Shown here: piece by piece, positions 26,254-35,171 of the stretch
Position numbering within the stretch: the first letter of the stretch is position 1
Layout of the letters: every line of letters begins with the position of its first letter
Source: Massilia phosphatilytica
Lineage (GTDB): Bacteria > Pseudomonadota > Gammaproteobacteria > Burkholderiales > Burkholderiaceae_D
Direction: 5' to 3'
Assembly: GCF_002968015.1 (NCBI RefSeq)
Contig: NZ_PUIP01000001.1
Coordinates: 434,001-498,000 of the forward strand
DNA length: 64,000 bases
The notes under the pieces: generated by a model
The model's database searches: none
Seen by the model: only the letters and a program-made list of their open reading frames with translations
Told to the model about the DNA's origin: nothing
Position numbers and translations under genes: made by a program

Positions 26254-27072
26254 ATGGACGAAGTACACGTCGCCACATGGAATGAATTCATGTCGCTCAG
26301 CGCCGAGCTGGACGGCTGGGCTTTCCGCGGCCAGCAGGACGCAGCGTGGCCCCTGCTCACGTCCCTGGCCCGCTACCTGAACGCCTATGTTCCCGACCGG
26401 TCCAGTTGGCGGGCGCGCGAGCTGAGGGCGATTCGCATCTTCCAGCGCAAGGCACATAACTACCTCAGCGACCCGAGCGTGCTGGACAACGCGCTCCGCT
26501 GCCTCGCGTTGATGCAGCACCACGGCGCGCCGACGCGCCTGCTCGATTTCACCAAGTCCCCCTTCGTCGCGGCGTTCTTCGCGCTGGAGCGGGCCGTCGG
26601 CGATGCGGCGGTCTACGCATTGAACACGCCGCGTCTGTGGCGCGCCGCACCGCGCACGCAACCTCACATGGACCGCGACAGCATCGACCCGCGCCAGGCC
26701 GATCATTTTGCGCGGATCTTCCTGCCCAACACGAACGCCGTCATCTGGACCGGCGAGCCCACTGAAATGGACCGGCGCCTTGTCGCGCAGTCGGGCACCC
26801 TGGTGGTACCGGGGATGCTGGACAAGCCCCTGGACGACATCCTGCGCAACTACGACGAGCCGGCCACGCTGCTGAAGAAGATCGTCCTGCCGTTCGCCGT
26901 TCGCGAGGAAGCGACGAAGGCGTTGTACCGGATGAACATCACGAATGCGACCCTGTTTCCCGACCTCGACGGGCTGGCGCGATCGATCAACATGGAGCTG
27001 GAAATCGTGTGGGCGGGCGCGGGTGAGCTTACGCCGGGACATGCAGGCCAGTCCGGTGCGGATGCGGGATGA
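26254..27072 (+). CDS. FRG domain-containing protein
   Basis: A 272-residue soluble protein with the FRG domain named after its first motif. GWAFRGQ is near residue 22-28, with WPLLTSLARYL after it, and the second signature LMQHHGAPTRLLDFTKSPFV is near 85-105. FRG proteins are widespread but largely uncharacterised; several occur in phage-defence or toxin settings, and the invariant Arg/His pattern suggests a nucleotide-handling enzyme. No membrane segment or signal is seen. ATG 26254 is chosen because AAAGGGA precedes it; the upstream GTG at 26236 is an alternative. The gene lies in a rearranged zone between a truncated chemoreceptor and porin/LysR remnants, with no obvious partner gene. Confidence 0.88.
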   Translation: MDEVHVATWNEFMSLSAELDGWAFRGQQDAAWPLLTSLARYLNAYVPDRSSWRARELRAIRIFQRKAHNYLSDPSVLDNALRCLALMQHHGAPTRLLDFTKSPFVAAFFALERAVGDAAVYALNTPRLWRAAPRTQPHMDRDSIDPRQADHFARIFLPNTNAVIWTGEPTEMDRRLVAQSGTLVVPGMLDKPLDDILRNYDEPATLLKKIVLPFAVREEATKALYRMNITNATLFPDLDGLARSINMELEIVWAGAGELTPGHAGQSGADAG

Positions 27073-27152
27073 GTGGCGCTACGGTCGTCGGCTCGCCTTA
27101 CAGCTATGTGACCAAGCCGCGCACAATCGCGCTCGAACTGCCGCGCTCGCCA

Positions 27153-27810
27153 TCAGAACGTGTGCCGTATCCCTGTCTCCACTTCACGTCCGCTCAAGCC
27201 GTTTCTTGCCGTGTTCAGGCGCACGTCATCACCGTTTTTCGTATAGCCGGCAGCCGCATAGAGATACGTGCGTTTGCTGAGCGGATAGGTGTAGTCGAGA
27301 CCGTACTGATCGGAGACCCCGGCGCGGACATCGCGGATGTCGTTGCGGTTCCATGACGCGCAGATCGTTCCGGGCCCCGCGCTGACGGTCACGCCGGCCA
27401 TGTAGCTGCGGATCGCCACTGCGCCACCATTGCCGACCCGCGTATCGCCGTACGTACCGTGCAGCTTGACCGATCCAAGGTCATAGACGGCACCGACGAT
27501 CGCGCTGTTCACCTTGACGGTGGCGGAAGCCAGATGCGCCGCGCCGACGAGGGCACCCAGCTGCGTCGTGGCCGCGCCAAGGTCGACACCATCCGAATGC
27601 TGGTATGCCGCGCGCACGTTCCAGCGGCCGTCCACGTACGACACGAGGGCGAAGTCGCTGCTGTTGCTGGCGAAGCTGGCGGCCTTTTCGCCGAACGCGT
27701 GGCCGGCGGAGAAGCCGACACCATTGTGCAATCGAATGCTGTACGTGACCGCATTGTCCGCCCGGGACAGCGGATCCGTCTTTCCGAGGCCGTAGGCGAA
27801 TACGCGTTGC
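27153..27810 (-). pseudogene. Gram-negative porin, C-terminal remnant
   Basis: The frame encodes the last roughly 210 residues of a trimeric porin (DNAVTYSIRLHNGVGFSAGH, LSKRTYLYAAAGYTKNGDD and the terminal GIRHTF with C-terminal Phe). Family members are about 350-400 residues with an N-terminal signal peptide, which is absent here. The open frame continues to 27893, but that part overlaps clear LysR-type sequence on the other strand, so the true junction is near 27800-27814. It is a non-functional remnant left by a deletion or rearrangement. Confidence 0.8.
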
Positions 27811-27813
27811 GCG

Positions 27814-28347
27814 TTGCGGGTCGACCTGGCGGTCGTGTACAACCAGCCGCTGCTTGACGCGTTCGATGTCCGTCCATTGTTCAGCGAACCCATGATACTG
27901 ATCGGCCCGGCCGGCGATGCGGGACGGAAGCGCAGTTACCACATCCGGGATCTCGCGGACCTTCCGCTGATCCTGCCCGGCCTGCCGCACAGTAATCGCC
28001 GCCTCGTCGAGCAGGCAGCGATCCAGCACGGCGTGCGGTTGCGGGTCGAAATCGAAGTCGACAGCGTCGCGCTGACGAAGCAGCTCGTGAAGGCAGGGCT
28101 GGGTTATTCGATCCTGACCCATGTCGCGATCAAGGACGAGGTTGCGCGCGGCGAGGTCGTCGCCTACAAGATCGAGCGACCGTCGATCCGGTCGACCGTG
28201 GCCATCACGACGCTGCGGGAGAGCCGGCCTTCCCGGCTGGTCGAGGCATGGTCGGCGATGCTGCAGGAGAAACTGCGGTCACTGATAGGCAGTGAGGCGT
28301 GGACGAACGATATCGTCTGGGCGGAGGCGGCGGAGGCGTCGCAATAG
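27814..28347 (+). pseudogene. LysR-type regulator, effector-domain remnant
   Basis: About 177 codons match the C-terminal two-thirds of a LysR effector-binding domain (VDLAVVYNQPLLDAFDVRPL, LFSEPMILIGPAG, ALTKQLVKAGLGYSILTHVA, VEAWSAMLQEKL). The N-terminal helix-turn-helix is missing. A stop lies in frame at 27793, and only a TTG without a ribosome binding site could start the frame. Its 5' break coincides with the 5' break of the porin remnant on the opposite strand. Confidence 0.8.
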
Positions 28348-28393
28348 AGGGCGGCGTGGCGAACTTGTGTGCCGGATCATCCGGCGACAGCGC

Positions 28394-28678
28394 TTACTGG
28401 TCGAGGCTCGCCAGCGCCCACTCCTGCGTCCACGAAAAAAGAGCATGCCGCTGTTCGTTGCTGAAGGCGCCCGTGAGGATCTCGCTCAGGAAAAGGGCAA
28501 CGCTCGTGCGCAGGTGGTGCGGAAGACATGCTGCCGTGGCAATGGAGGACTCGATGTCCGGATGCACGCTCGACATCATGATCTGTACGATGAGCTCCGC
28601 GTGCTCGGTCCAGCCGGCACCGTCGACGTAGTTGATGAGCGTGACAACGCTGTCTGGCATATTCATCTGGTCTCGCAT
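28394..28678 (-). CDS. Hypothetical small protein
   Basis: A possible 94-residue cytoplasmic protein (MRDQMNMPDSVVTLINYVDG at the start, ending QEWALASLDQ). It has balanced composition with hydrophobic and acidic residues and no low-complexity arginine runs, unlike the shadow frames of this high-GC DNA. No family recognised. Three in-frame Met codons (28678, 28666, 28660) could start it, and none has a convincing ribosome binding site. It runs opposite to the secreted protein gene at 28861. Confidence 0.5.
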   Translation of the reverse strand: MRDQMNMPDSVVTLINYVDGAGWTEHAELIVQIMMSSVHPDIESSIATAACLPHHLRTSVALFLSEILTGAFSNEQRHALFSWTQEWALASLDQ

Positions 28679-28860
28679 GGGCAGCGTATCCGGCACGAAT
28701 GGTGAAGTCGCCCAGAGTACAGCAGTCGCGTAACGACAGGATGAAATCCGGGCCAAGTACACGCATCAGTGATATGCGTTGCAACGATATCGTGGTGTGG
28801 CTGGTACACCGATGTATGATCGGCATGTCAAAATGCCATGTTTTCAGTTATCACGAATCA

Positions 28861-30408
28861 ATGAATCGATTTTCCGTCGTCGCCTTGAGCCTGTTGATCG
28901 CATCAGGCCAGACGCAATCCCGGCAGCTCGTACGGTCCGGCAGCATCCCGCTGGCCGATCTGGCGGCATCGTCCGACATCAACAACATCGCGGTGTCGCC
29001 GGACGGCACGCTGGCCTGTGTCGTCGCTGCTGACGTCAAGGAGCGGGCCGCCGCCGTTCACGGCACGGTCACGCTCGTGGACCTCGTGCAGAAAAAAGCC
29101 CGCTGGACCCGGCAGATGCCGCCTCCCGACGCGATGGCTAACGTGGTCCCCGTGGCGTGCCGGTTCCACGACGACAACGTGTACGCGCTGGCGAACGCGG
29201 ACGCCGCGCACGCCATGGCGAACAACGCGGGCCGCGTCTACATGGTCAAGTACGGCAGGAACGGCGACGAACTCGGGCACGCCGCGATCCCGGTGTCCAC
29301 CGAAAGCCGGGTTGCCATCGACCTGCTGGCGCATGACGGCAAGTTGCACGTCATCGGCTTTGGCAAGGATACGGACGCGAACAACGAGTATTACAGCATG
29401 TTCGTCGCGGCGGTCGACGAAGCGCTGGCGTTCCAGACGCGCGTGATGAAGGACGGCGGCTATACGCAATTCGCGGCCGTGCGTGCGATCGGGAGTCGCT
29501 GGTACATCGGCGGCGATTTCTATCCCAGGATCGTTCCCAAAAACGACCTTCCCATCTATTACGCCAATTCGAACATCAAGCCGGGCGGCGGGTATGTGTG
29601 GAGCGTACGTCCACTGCACAAAGTGGTCACGGCATCGGACCACATCGCGACCGCCATCGATGACCAGGCGACGACGTACTCGCTCTCGCAGTCGCGCGGA
29701 ACGTCGTCGCTGATCGCGGTCGATGCGAGCGGCAAGGTCGCGCCTGCGGTCGTGTACAAAAGCGCCTTCTGCAAGGTGGAGTCCTTCACGCCGGCAGCGC
29801 GTGGCTTGTTGGCGATCCGCCAGTCCTGTGCCGGTTCGGGCGGCAAGCGCGGGCTGGTGTGGATCGATCCCGCCGCAGGTGTCGAAACGGCGCTCGACGT
29901 GCTGGGCGATTCCCCGGAATTCATCATTGCGGACAGCCGGAACTGGTACGGCGTGGGCCTGAACGGGCGCAAGCAGGAGTTCGTATTCGGCAAGCTCGAT
30001 GCTGCGGCCGACCTGCACTTCGTCGACAAGCACGCCGGCGTCAGCCATGACCTGCGCATGGCAAACCTGAAGGCCGATGCCCGCGGCATCCCGTCGTTCG
30101 ACTATACGTACCGGCAGCAGGGCCCGGGCTGTGCCTACACCCTGGCCGGCAAGGCCGTCGCCGGCCATGACGATGCCGGGGGCAAGGTCGAGCTCGAAGT
30201 CTACAATCCACAAGGCGCCGACGGCAAAGAGGCGCCGCCCATCCTAGCATTCCACGATGGCGGGGCCAACTTCACGGTCGCGCACAAGGACATGCTGGCG
30301 CCCCGATGGATCTCGTTCGACACCATGCTCGACGATGCCGCACGCGCCAGGGCCTGCGACAAGAAGGCCGGCCGCATCGAGATCATGTTCAGGCACACCG
30401 TCCCCTGA
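28861..30408 (+). CDS. Hypothetical secreted protein, beta-propeller-like
   Basis: A 515-residue protein with an N-terminal signal (MNRFSVVALSLLIASG). The sequence has repeated short beta motifs such as NNIAVSPDGTLACVVAA, GTVTLVDLVQKKARW and GGKRGLVWIDPAAGVETALD, reminiscent of a beta-propeller, and few cysteines. No known family is recognised. ATG 28861 is chosen for the signal peptide that follows; there is no clear ribosome binding site. Upstream there are dyads that might regulate it: ACGCAT/ATGCGT at 28761-28779 and GGCAT/ATGCC around 28823-28838. The small membrane protein gene begins two bases after its stop, so they may be coupled. Confidence 0.75.
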   Translation: MNRFSVVALSLLIASGQTQSRQLVRSGSIPLADLAASSDINNIAVSPDGTLACVVAADVKERAAAVHGTVTLVDLVQKKARWTRQMPPPDAMANVVPVACRFHDDNVYALANADAAHAMANNAGRVYMVKYGRNGDELGHAAIPVSTESRVAIDLLAHDGKLHVIGFGKDTDANNEYYSMFVAAVDEALAFQTRVMKDGGYTQFAAVRAIGSRWYIGGDFYPRIVPKNDLPIYYANSNIKPGGGYVWSVRPLHKVVTASDHIATAIDDQATTYSLSQSRGTSSLIAVDASGKVAPAVVYKSAFCKVESFTPAARGLLAIRQSCAGSGGKRGLVWIDPAAGVETALDVLGDSPEFIIADSRNWYGVGLNGRKQEFVFGKLDAAADLHFVDKHAGVSHDLRMANLKADARGIPSFDYTYRQQGPGCAYTLAGKAVAGHDDAGGKVELEVYNPQGADGKEAPPILAFHDGGANFTVAHKDMLAPRWISFDTMLDDAARARACDKKAGRIEIMFRHTVP

Positions 30409-30409
30409 A

Positions 30410-30634
30410 ATGAACCTGACGCCATTCCAGGGGTTCCTGGCGGCGCTTGCCGACAGCAGTTTTTCGGCCGCGTTTTATCTCGCCGCGGCGTATCAGCTCG
30501 GCGTGCTGGGGGCGGGCTGCTTCCCGAGCCTGCGGCGCGCCAGGTGGTATCGGGTGGCTGCGGCCGTGTCGCATGTGCTGCTGTCCGGGTTTCTGCTTGC
30601 CGGTGTTTATTACGCGACATGGCCGGTAGCGTGA
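30410..30634 (+). CDS. Small hydrophobic membrane protein
   Basis: A 74-residue protein with two predicted membrane segments, about residues 14-34 (SFSAAFYLAAAYQLGVLGAG) and 48-68 (AAAVSHVLLSGFLLAGVYYA). No family recognised. ATG 30410 follows the stop of the secreted protein gene by one base, without its own ribosome binding site, so translation is probably coupled. The role is unknown. Confidence 0.6.
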   Translation: MNLTPFQGFLAALADSSFSAAFYLAAAYQLGVLGAGCFPSLRRARWYRVAAAVSHVLLSGFLLAGVYYATWPVA

Positions 30635-30654
30635 GTCCGGTATGAGTGGCGGTC

Positions 30655-32154
30655 CTACGCCACGTTCTTCCCGGCGACGTCGCGTTGCGCCACGCCCGCT
30701 ACCGCCTGCACGACGAGCGCCACCACGACGTTGACGGCAAGCGCCAGCAGCCCGGTGTACAGGGTCACGCTGGCGTCGCCCAGGTGCAGCGTATGCACCG
30801 GCTTGATGCCGTCGCCAAACGCGATCCACGTGCCGGCCACGATGCCGACGGCCCAGCCGCACAGCAGCGCAGGGGCCTTGATGGCGCGCGAGAACAGCCC
30901 GAACACGACGGCGGGGAAGGTCTGCAGGATCCACACGCCGCCCAGCAGTTGCAGGTCGAGCGCGAACTTAGTCGGCAGGAACAGGATGCAGACGAGGGCG
31001 CCCACTTTGACGACCAGCGACACCATCTTCGCGACCTTCGCCTCGCCGGCCGGGCTGACGTGCGGGTTGACGTACGGTTTCCAGAAATTGCGCGTGAAAA
31101 GGTTGGCGGCGCCGATCGACATCACGGCCGCCGGCACGAGCGCGCCGATGGCGATGGCGGAGAAGGCGAAGCCGCTGAACCAGTCCGGGAACAGGGCGCC
31201 GAACAGGGCGGGGACGACGTCGTTGTTGCTTGCCACTTTGAGGTGCGCCGCGTGCGCCATGTAGCCCAGCAGGGCGATCAGGCCCAGCAGGATGGTGTAC
31301 GCCGGCAGGAAGATGGCGTTCTTGCGGATGGTGTCCGCGCTTTTCGCGGCGAAGATGCCCGTCAGCGTGTGCGGGTACATGAACGCGGCCAGCGCGGAGC
31401 CGAGCGCCAGGGTCGCATACGGCAGCATCTGGGCGGGCTGCAAGGTCAGGCCGGTGGCGCCGCCCTTGGCCGCGAAGGCGTCGCCGGCGGCCGCGAAGAT
31501 GCCGGCGTAGCCGCCCAGCTTGACCGGCACCAGCACCACCGCGACCAGCACGACGATGTAGATCATCACGTCCTTGACGAAGGCGATCAGCGCCGGCGCG
31601 CGCAGGCCCGCGGCATACGTGTACAGCGCGAGCACGATGAAGGCCGCCGCCAGCGGCAGTTCGCCCGTCAGGCCGAGCGCCTTGATGACGACTTCCATGC
31701 CGACCAGTTGCAGCGCGATGTAGGGCATCGTGGCGACGACGCCCGTCAGCGCGACCGCCAGTTCGAGCGGGCGCGAGCCGTAGCGGCCATAGACCACGTC
31801 GGCCGCGGTCACGTGCCCGGCCGCCTGCGCGGCACCCCACAGCTTCGGCATGATGACGAAGACGATCGGGTACACGAGGATCGTGTAGGGCAGCGCGAAG
31901 AAGCCGTAGGCACCCACCGCGTAGACGAGGGCCGGCACCGCGATCACGGTGTAGGCGGTATAGAAATCGCCGCCGACGAGGAACCACGTGATCCAGGTGC
32001 CGAAATTGCGGCCGCCCAGGCCCCATTCATCCAGGTGCTCGCCCTTGCCGGCGCCGCCCGACTGCCAGCGCGAGGCCATGAAGCCCAGCACGGTGACGAG
32101 GACGAAGAAGCCGATGAATACCCACAGGGCGGTCCAGTTGATCGCGGCGCTCAT
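30655..32154 (-). CDS. mctP: Sodium:solute symporter, MctP-type monocarboxylate permease
   Basis: A 499-residue SSS-family inner-membrane transporter with about 13 membrane segments (for example LWVFIGFFVLVTVLGFMAS, MIYIVVLVAVVLVPVKLGGY, FSAIAIGALVPAAVMSIGAA). The conserved block GGRNFGTWITWFLVGGDFYTA is typical of the MctP subgroup, which takes up lactate, pyruvate, propionate and alanine. It overlaps the preceding DUF3311 gene by ATGA, the arrangement seen for this permease family. MctP is the best match; the substrate itself is not proven by sequence. Confidence 0.87.
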   Translation of the reverse strand: MSAAINWTALWVFIGFFVLVTVLGFMASRWQSGGAGKGEHLDEWGLGGRNFGTWITWFLVGGDFYTAYTVIAVPALVYAVGAYGFFALPYTILVYPIVFVIMPKLWGAAQAAGHVTAADVVYGRYGSRPLELAVALTGVVATMPYIALQLVGMEVVIKALGLTGELPLAAAFIVLALYTYAAGLRAPALIAFVKDVMIYIVVLVAVVLVPVKLGGYAGIFAAAGDAFAAKGGATGLTLQPAQMLPYATLALGSALAAFMYPHTLTGIFAAKSADTIRKNAIFLPAYTILLGLIALLGYMAHAAHLKVASNNDVVPALFGALFPDWFSGFAFSAIAIGALVPAAVMSIGAANLFTRNFWKPYVNPHVSPAGEAKVAKMVSLVVKVGALVCILFLPTKFALDLQLLGGVWILQTFPAVVFGLFSRAIKAPALLCGWAVGIVAGTWIAFGDGIKPVHTLHLGDASVTLYTGLLALAVNVVVALVVQAVAGVAQRDVAGKNVA

Positions 32155-32333
32155 CGCTGGCCTCCTTGCTTCCGGTCGTGGCGGTAGACCAGCCAGATCA
32201 GGAAGGATGTGAGCGGCACCCACAGGAACTGGTACCAGTAAAAGAAGGGGAAGCCGAACAGGGCGGGCAGGGGCTGGTTGTAGAACGGTGTCCACAGCAG
32301 GCCCAGGAAGGGGATGAGGAGCAGCAGCTTCAT
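32151..32333 (-). CDS. DUF3311 small membrane protein, partner of the permease
   Basis: A 60-residue protein rich in Leu, Trp, Tyr and Pro with two membrane helices (LLLLIPFLGLLWTPFYNQ; FYWYQFLWVPLTSFLIWLVY) and a basic tail RHDRKQGGQR. It belongs to DUF3311, whose members precede SSS permeases in the same operon and are thought to be accessory subunits. The stop overlaps the permease start by four bases. Confidence 0.88.
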   Translation of the reverse strand: MKLLLLIPFLGLLWTPFYNQPLPALFGFPFFYWYQFLWVPLTSFLIWLVYRHDRKQGGQR

Positions 32334-32530
32334 GGGGTTCCTTGACGAGAAATCGTCGATTATTCGCCTCGCGTCCCCAGGAAAACAGTATCAGATTGTA
32401 GGGGTGATGTGTCGGATTGTGTCGAGGCGTGCCCCGGACATATCGGCGCCCGTTGTCGACACAAAGGCGACATGCCGCCGACATCCCGGGATGCTGTAAT
32501 GACGGCTCGAACAACCGTACAGGAGCCAAC

Positions 32531-32926
32531 ATGAAGACACGAACCACCCTCGCGCTGCTGGCGCTGACCCTCGGCGCGCTGCCGGCCATGGCGCAGCAGC
32601 TGGACGCCCACGGCATCGGCCGCACGGAGCTCGTGCGCCAGGACTTCGACACCACGCGCGAAGCGATCCAGGTGCGCGTCGATTTCGGGCCCGGCGCCGC
32701 CTTCCCGCGCCATTCGCATCCGGGCGTCGAGATTGCCCACGTGCTGCAGGGAAGTGTCGAATACGTCCTGGATGGCAAGCCGGTGATCCTCAAGACGGGC
32801 GATTCCGTGTACATCCCGGCCGGCGTCGTGCACTCGGCCCGCAACGCGGGCAGCGGCAACGCGGCGGAACTCGCGACCTACATCGTCGAGAAGAACAAGC
32901 CCGTCGTCGTACTGGCCAAGCCATGA
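32531..32926 (+). CDS. Secreted cupin-domain protein
   Basis: A 131-residue single-domain cupin with a signal peptide (ALLALTLGALPAMA). The metal-binding motif is clear: RHSHPGVEIAHVLQG (motif 1, HxH and Glu), then GDSVYIPAGVVHSARNAG (motif 2, His). Such small periplasmic cupins have unknown substrates. AGGAG stands immediately upstream of ATG 32531. The gene overlaps the next by ATGA, so the two are made together; the partner is a thioredoxin-like protein. Confidence 0.88.
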   Translation: MKTRTTLALLALTLGALPAMAQQLDAHGIGRTELVRQDFDTTREAIQVRVDFGPGAAFPRHSHPGVEIAHVLQGSVEYVLDGKPVILKTGDSVYIPAGVVHSARNAGSGNAAELATYIVEKNKPVVVLAKP

Positions 32927-33957
32927 GCGCGCGCGGACTCCTCGCGATCGGCCTCGGCGCCCTGGCCATCAGCGCGGCCGCGGCCCCGCTGCCGGTCGAA
33001 GGCACCTTCGCCGGCTTCGACGGCGCCACGACGTGGCTGAACGGGACCCCGTTGACACCGCAGAAGTTGCGCGGCAAGGTCGTGCTGGTCGACTTCTGGA
33101 CTTATTCCTGCATCAACTGCATCCGCACCTTGCCGTATGTGCGGGCGTGGGCCGAGCGGTATCGCGACCAGGGCCTGGTCGTCGTCGGCGTGCACACGCC
33201 CGAGTTCCGCTTCGAACAGGACCTGACGAACGTGAATGCGGCGATCGGCCGCTTCGGCATCGGCTTCCCCGTCGCCGTCGACAGCGACCAGCGGATCTGG
33301 CGCGCCTGGGGCAACCGCTACTGGCCCGCCGTCTACCTCGTCGACGCGGCCGGGCGCGTGCGCTACCACCAGTTTGGCGAAGGCGATTACGCGCGCACGG
33401 AACAGGCGATCCAGTCGCTGCTCGCGGAAGCCCGCGGCGGCGCGGCCGGCGCGACGGGGTTCGTGAAGCCGGTCATGCCGGGCGAGCAGAGCGCGCCCGA
33501 TCTCGCGAGCCTCGCGTCCGACGAAACCTACGTCGGCTACCGCAAGGCCGAGAACTTCCGGTCGGCGGAACGCGTCGCGGAAGACCGCCCGCGCCAGTAC
33601 TCGGTTGCCGGCCTCGCGCAGAACCAGTGGGGCCTGGCCGGACGCTGGATCGTGGGTGCGGAAAGCGCCGTCGCCGACGCCCCGGACGCGCGGATCGCGT
33701 ACCAGTTCAGCGCGCGCGACCTGCACCTCGTGCTCGGCCCCGGCGCACCGGGCCGCCCGGTGCGCATCAAGGTGACCCTGGACGGCCAGCCGCCCGGCGC
33801 CGACCACGGCACGGACATCGACGCCGACGGCAACGGTGTCGTCACGGCCACCCGCCTGTACCAGCTGGTGCGCCAGTCGGGCAAGGTGCGTGCGCGCCGT
33901 TTCGAAGTCCGCTTCCTCGAGCGCGGGGCGGAAGCCTACGCGTTCACGTTCGGCTGA
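32923..33957 (+). CDS. Thioredoxin-like (TlpA/DipZ C-terminal type) periplasmic protein
   Basis: A 344-residue exported protein. After a signal peptide the redoxin domain (about 25-165) has a CxxC active site in WTYSCINCIRTLPYVRAW and the conserved WPAVYLVDAAGRVRYHQFGE. The C-terminal half (about 185-344; AGRWIVGAESAVADAP, LHLVLGPGAPGRPVRIKVTL) is the beta-sandwich found after the redoxin domain in DipZ-like proteins. It lacks the DsbD-type membrane part of full DipZ, so a separate electron donor is needed. It starts inside the stop of the cupin gene. Role: thiol-disulfide exchange in the periplasm. Confidence 0.87.
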   Translation: MSARGLLAIGLGALAISAAAAPLPVEGTFAGFDGATTWLNGTPLTPQKLRGKVVLVDFWTYSCINCIRTLPYVRAWAERYRDQGLVVVGVHTPEFRFEQDLTNVNAAIGRFGIGFPVAVDSDQRIWRAWGNRYWPAVYLVDAAGRVRYHQFGEGDYARTEQAIQSLLAEARGGAAGATGFVKPVMPGEQSAPDLASLASDETYVGYRKAENFRSAERVAEDRPRQYSVAGLAQNQWGLAGRWIVGAESAVADAPDARIAYQFSARDLHLVLGPGAPGRPVRIKVTLDGQPPGADHGTDIDADGNGVVTATRLYQLVRQSGKVRARRFEVRFLERGAEAYAFTFG

Positions 33958-34004
33958 GGCCCGGCAACGTACGCCAGCGCACGGAGCGCGATGCGGAGAA
34001 TGGC

Positions 34005-34023
34005 TATATTGCAGTGCAATATA
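34005..34023. promoter_or_regulatory. Perfect 19-base palindrome before the PHB-depolymerase-family gene
   Basis: TATATTGCA-G-TGCAATATA, nine-base arms around one base, ends 14 bases upstream of ATG 34038. The core TTGCA-N-TGCAA is similar to TGC-rich sites bound by PhaR-type regulators of polyhydroxybutyrate metabolism. This fits the gene product; the regulator assignment is inference. Confidence 0.6.
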
Positions 34024-34037
34024 CATGCCGAGGCGCC

Positions 34038-35132
34038 ATGGCCAAACCCGTCCGAAAGACACGGCTGCTGCGCAGCCTGACCCGCGCCGCGAAGGCGCAA
34101 CAGTCGATGCTGACCACGCTGCTGGACGTCTACACGCCGGCGCCGTCCAAGCCCGCGCGCAAGGCCGTACCGCGCAAGCCGGTAGCGAGGCCGGGCCTGG
34201 CACCCGCGACCGGCCGGTGGCTGGCGGGACGCTTCCCGCTGCCCGCCACACCGGGCCAGGCCGCCGCACGGAGCATGCAATTCTGGCTGTACTTGCCGGA
34301 CCGGGCACCGGACGAGTGCCCACGCGACGGCTGGCCGCTCGTCGTGATGCTGCACGGCTGCCACCAGAGCGCCACGCAATTCGCGCAGGGCACGCGCATG
34401 AACCACCTGGCCGAAGACAAGGGGTTTGCGGTGCTGTACCCGCAGCAGTCGGTGACCGTGCAGGTGCAGCGGTGCTGGCGCTGGTACGACCGGGCCACGC
34501 AGGAAGGCCGCGCGGAAACCGATGCGCTGGCGTCCCTGATCGGGAGCGTGTGCGAACTGCATCCCATCGACCAGCGCCGGATCTATGCATGCGGGCTCTC
34601 CGCCGGCGCGGGGATGGCTGCGATATTGGCACTCAACCATCCGGAACTCATTGCCGCGGTCGCGCTGCATTCAGGCCCCGTATTCGGCGCCGCGCATGGT
34701 CAGCTTGGCGGGTTGCGCGTGATGCGCCATGGTGCCGCGGAGCAGGCCGACGCAGCCATCGACGGCCTGTTGCGGGGCCGCCCGGCCGCACCGATGCCGC
34801 CGATGCCGGCGCTGCTGATCCAGGGGGAGGACGACCAGGTCGTAGATCCGGTGAACCAGCGGCAGCTGGCGCGCCAGTGGCTGCAATTGAACGGGTTGCC
34901 TGCAGGCCCGGCGATGCGCGTCGCGGTGAAGCCCGCGGGCCGCGGCGGCAGCCGCAATGCGCATGAAATCCATGACTACCTGGTGGGGCGCAAGGTCGTG
35001 CTGCGCGTGGTGCGCATCGCCGGCCTGGGCCATGCATGGAGCGGCGGCGACCCGGCGCTGGCCTTCAACGCCAAGGCAGGGCCGGATGCCAGCCGCATGG
35101 CGCTGGAATTCTTCGGCCGGCATCGGCGCTGA
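34038..35132 (+). CDS. PHB depolymerase-family esterase
   Basis: A 364-residue alpha/beta hydrolase of the LpqC/poly(3-hydroxybutyrate) depolymerase family. The lipase box is CGLSAGAGMAA (Ser nucleophile). The oxyanion motif is VVMLHGCHQSATQF, and the catalytic His sits in IAGLGHAWSGGD. A basic N-terminal stretch of about 55 residues rich in Lys/Arg/Ala/Pro has no clear signal peptide. It resembles the leader of intracellular or granule-associated esterases, so the enzyme may act on short-chain PHB or esters within the cell. The palindrome directly upstream suggests repression by a PHB-sensing factor. The start follows a weak GAGG. Confidence 0.87.
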   Translation: MAKPVRKTRLLRSLTRAAKAQQSMLTTLLDVYTPAPSKPARKAVPRKPVARPGLAPATGRWLAGRFPLPATPGQAAARSMQFWLYLPDRAPDECPRDGWPLVVMLHGCHQSATQFAQGTRMNHLAEDKGFAVLYPQQSVTVQVQRCWRWYDRATQEGRAETDALASLIGSVCELHPIDQRRIYACGLSAGAGMAAILALNHPELIAAVALHSGPVFGAAHGQLGGLRVMRHGAAEQADAAIDGLLRGRPAAPMPPMPALLIQGEDDQVVDPVNQRQLARQWLQLNGLPAGPAMRVAVKPAGRGGSRNAHEIHDYLVGRKVVLRVVRIAGLGHAWSGGDPALAFNAKAGPDASRMALEFFGRHRR

Positions 35133-35171
35133 CGGTGGGCGTTGCGCCGGTTCGTTCACGTCCGGCCGAGA

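Noticed and set aside
27811..27893. Porin coding extended to 27893
   Set aside because: The stretch matches LysR effector sequence on the other strand and not the porin family.
32334..32530. Regulatory repeats (several TGTCG copies) between DUF3311 and cupin genes
   Set aside because: Copies are irregularly spaced and degenerate; not enough to call a site.
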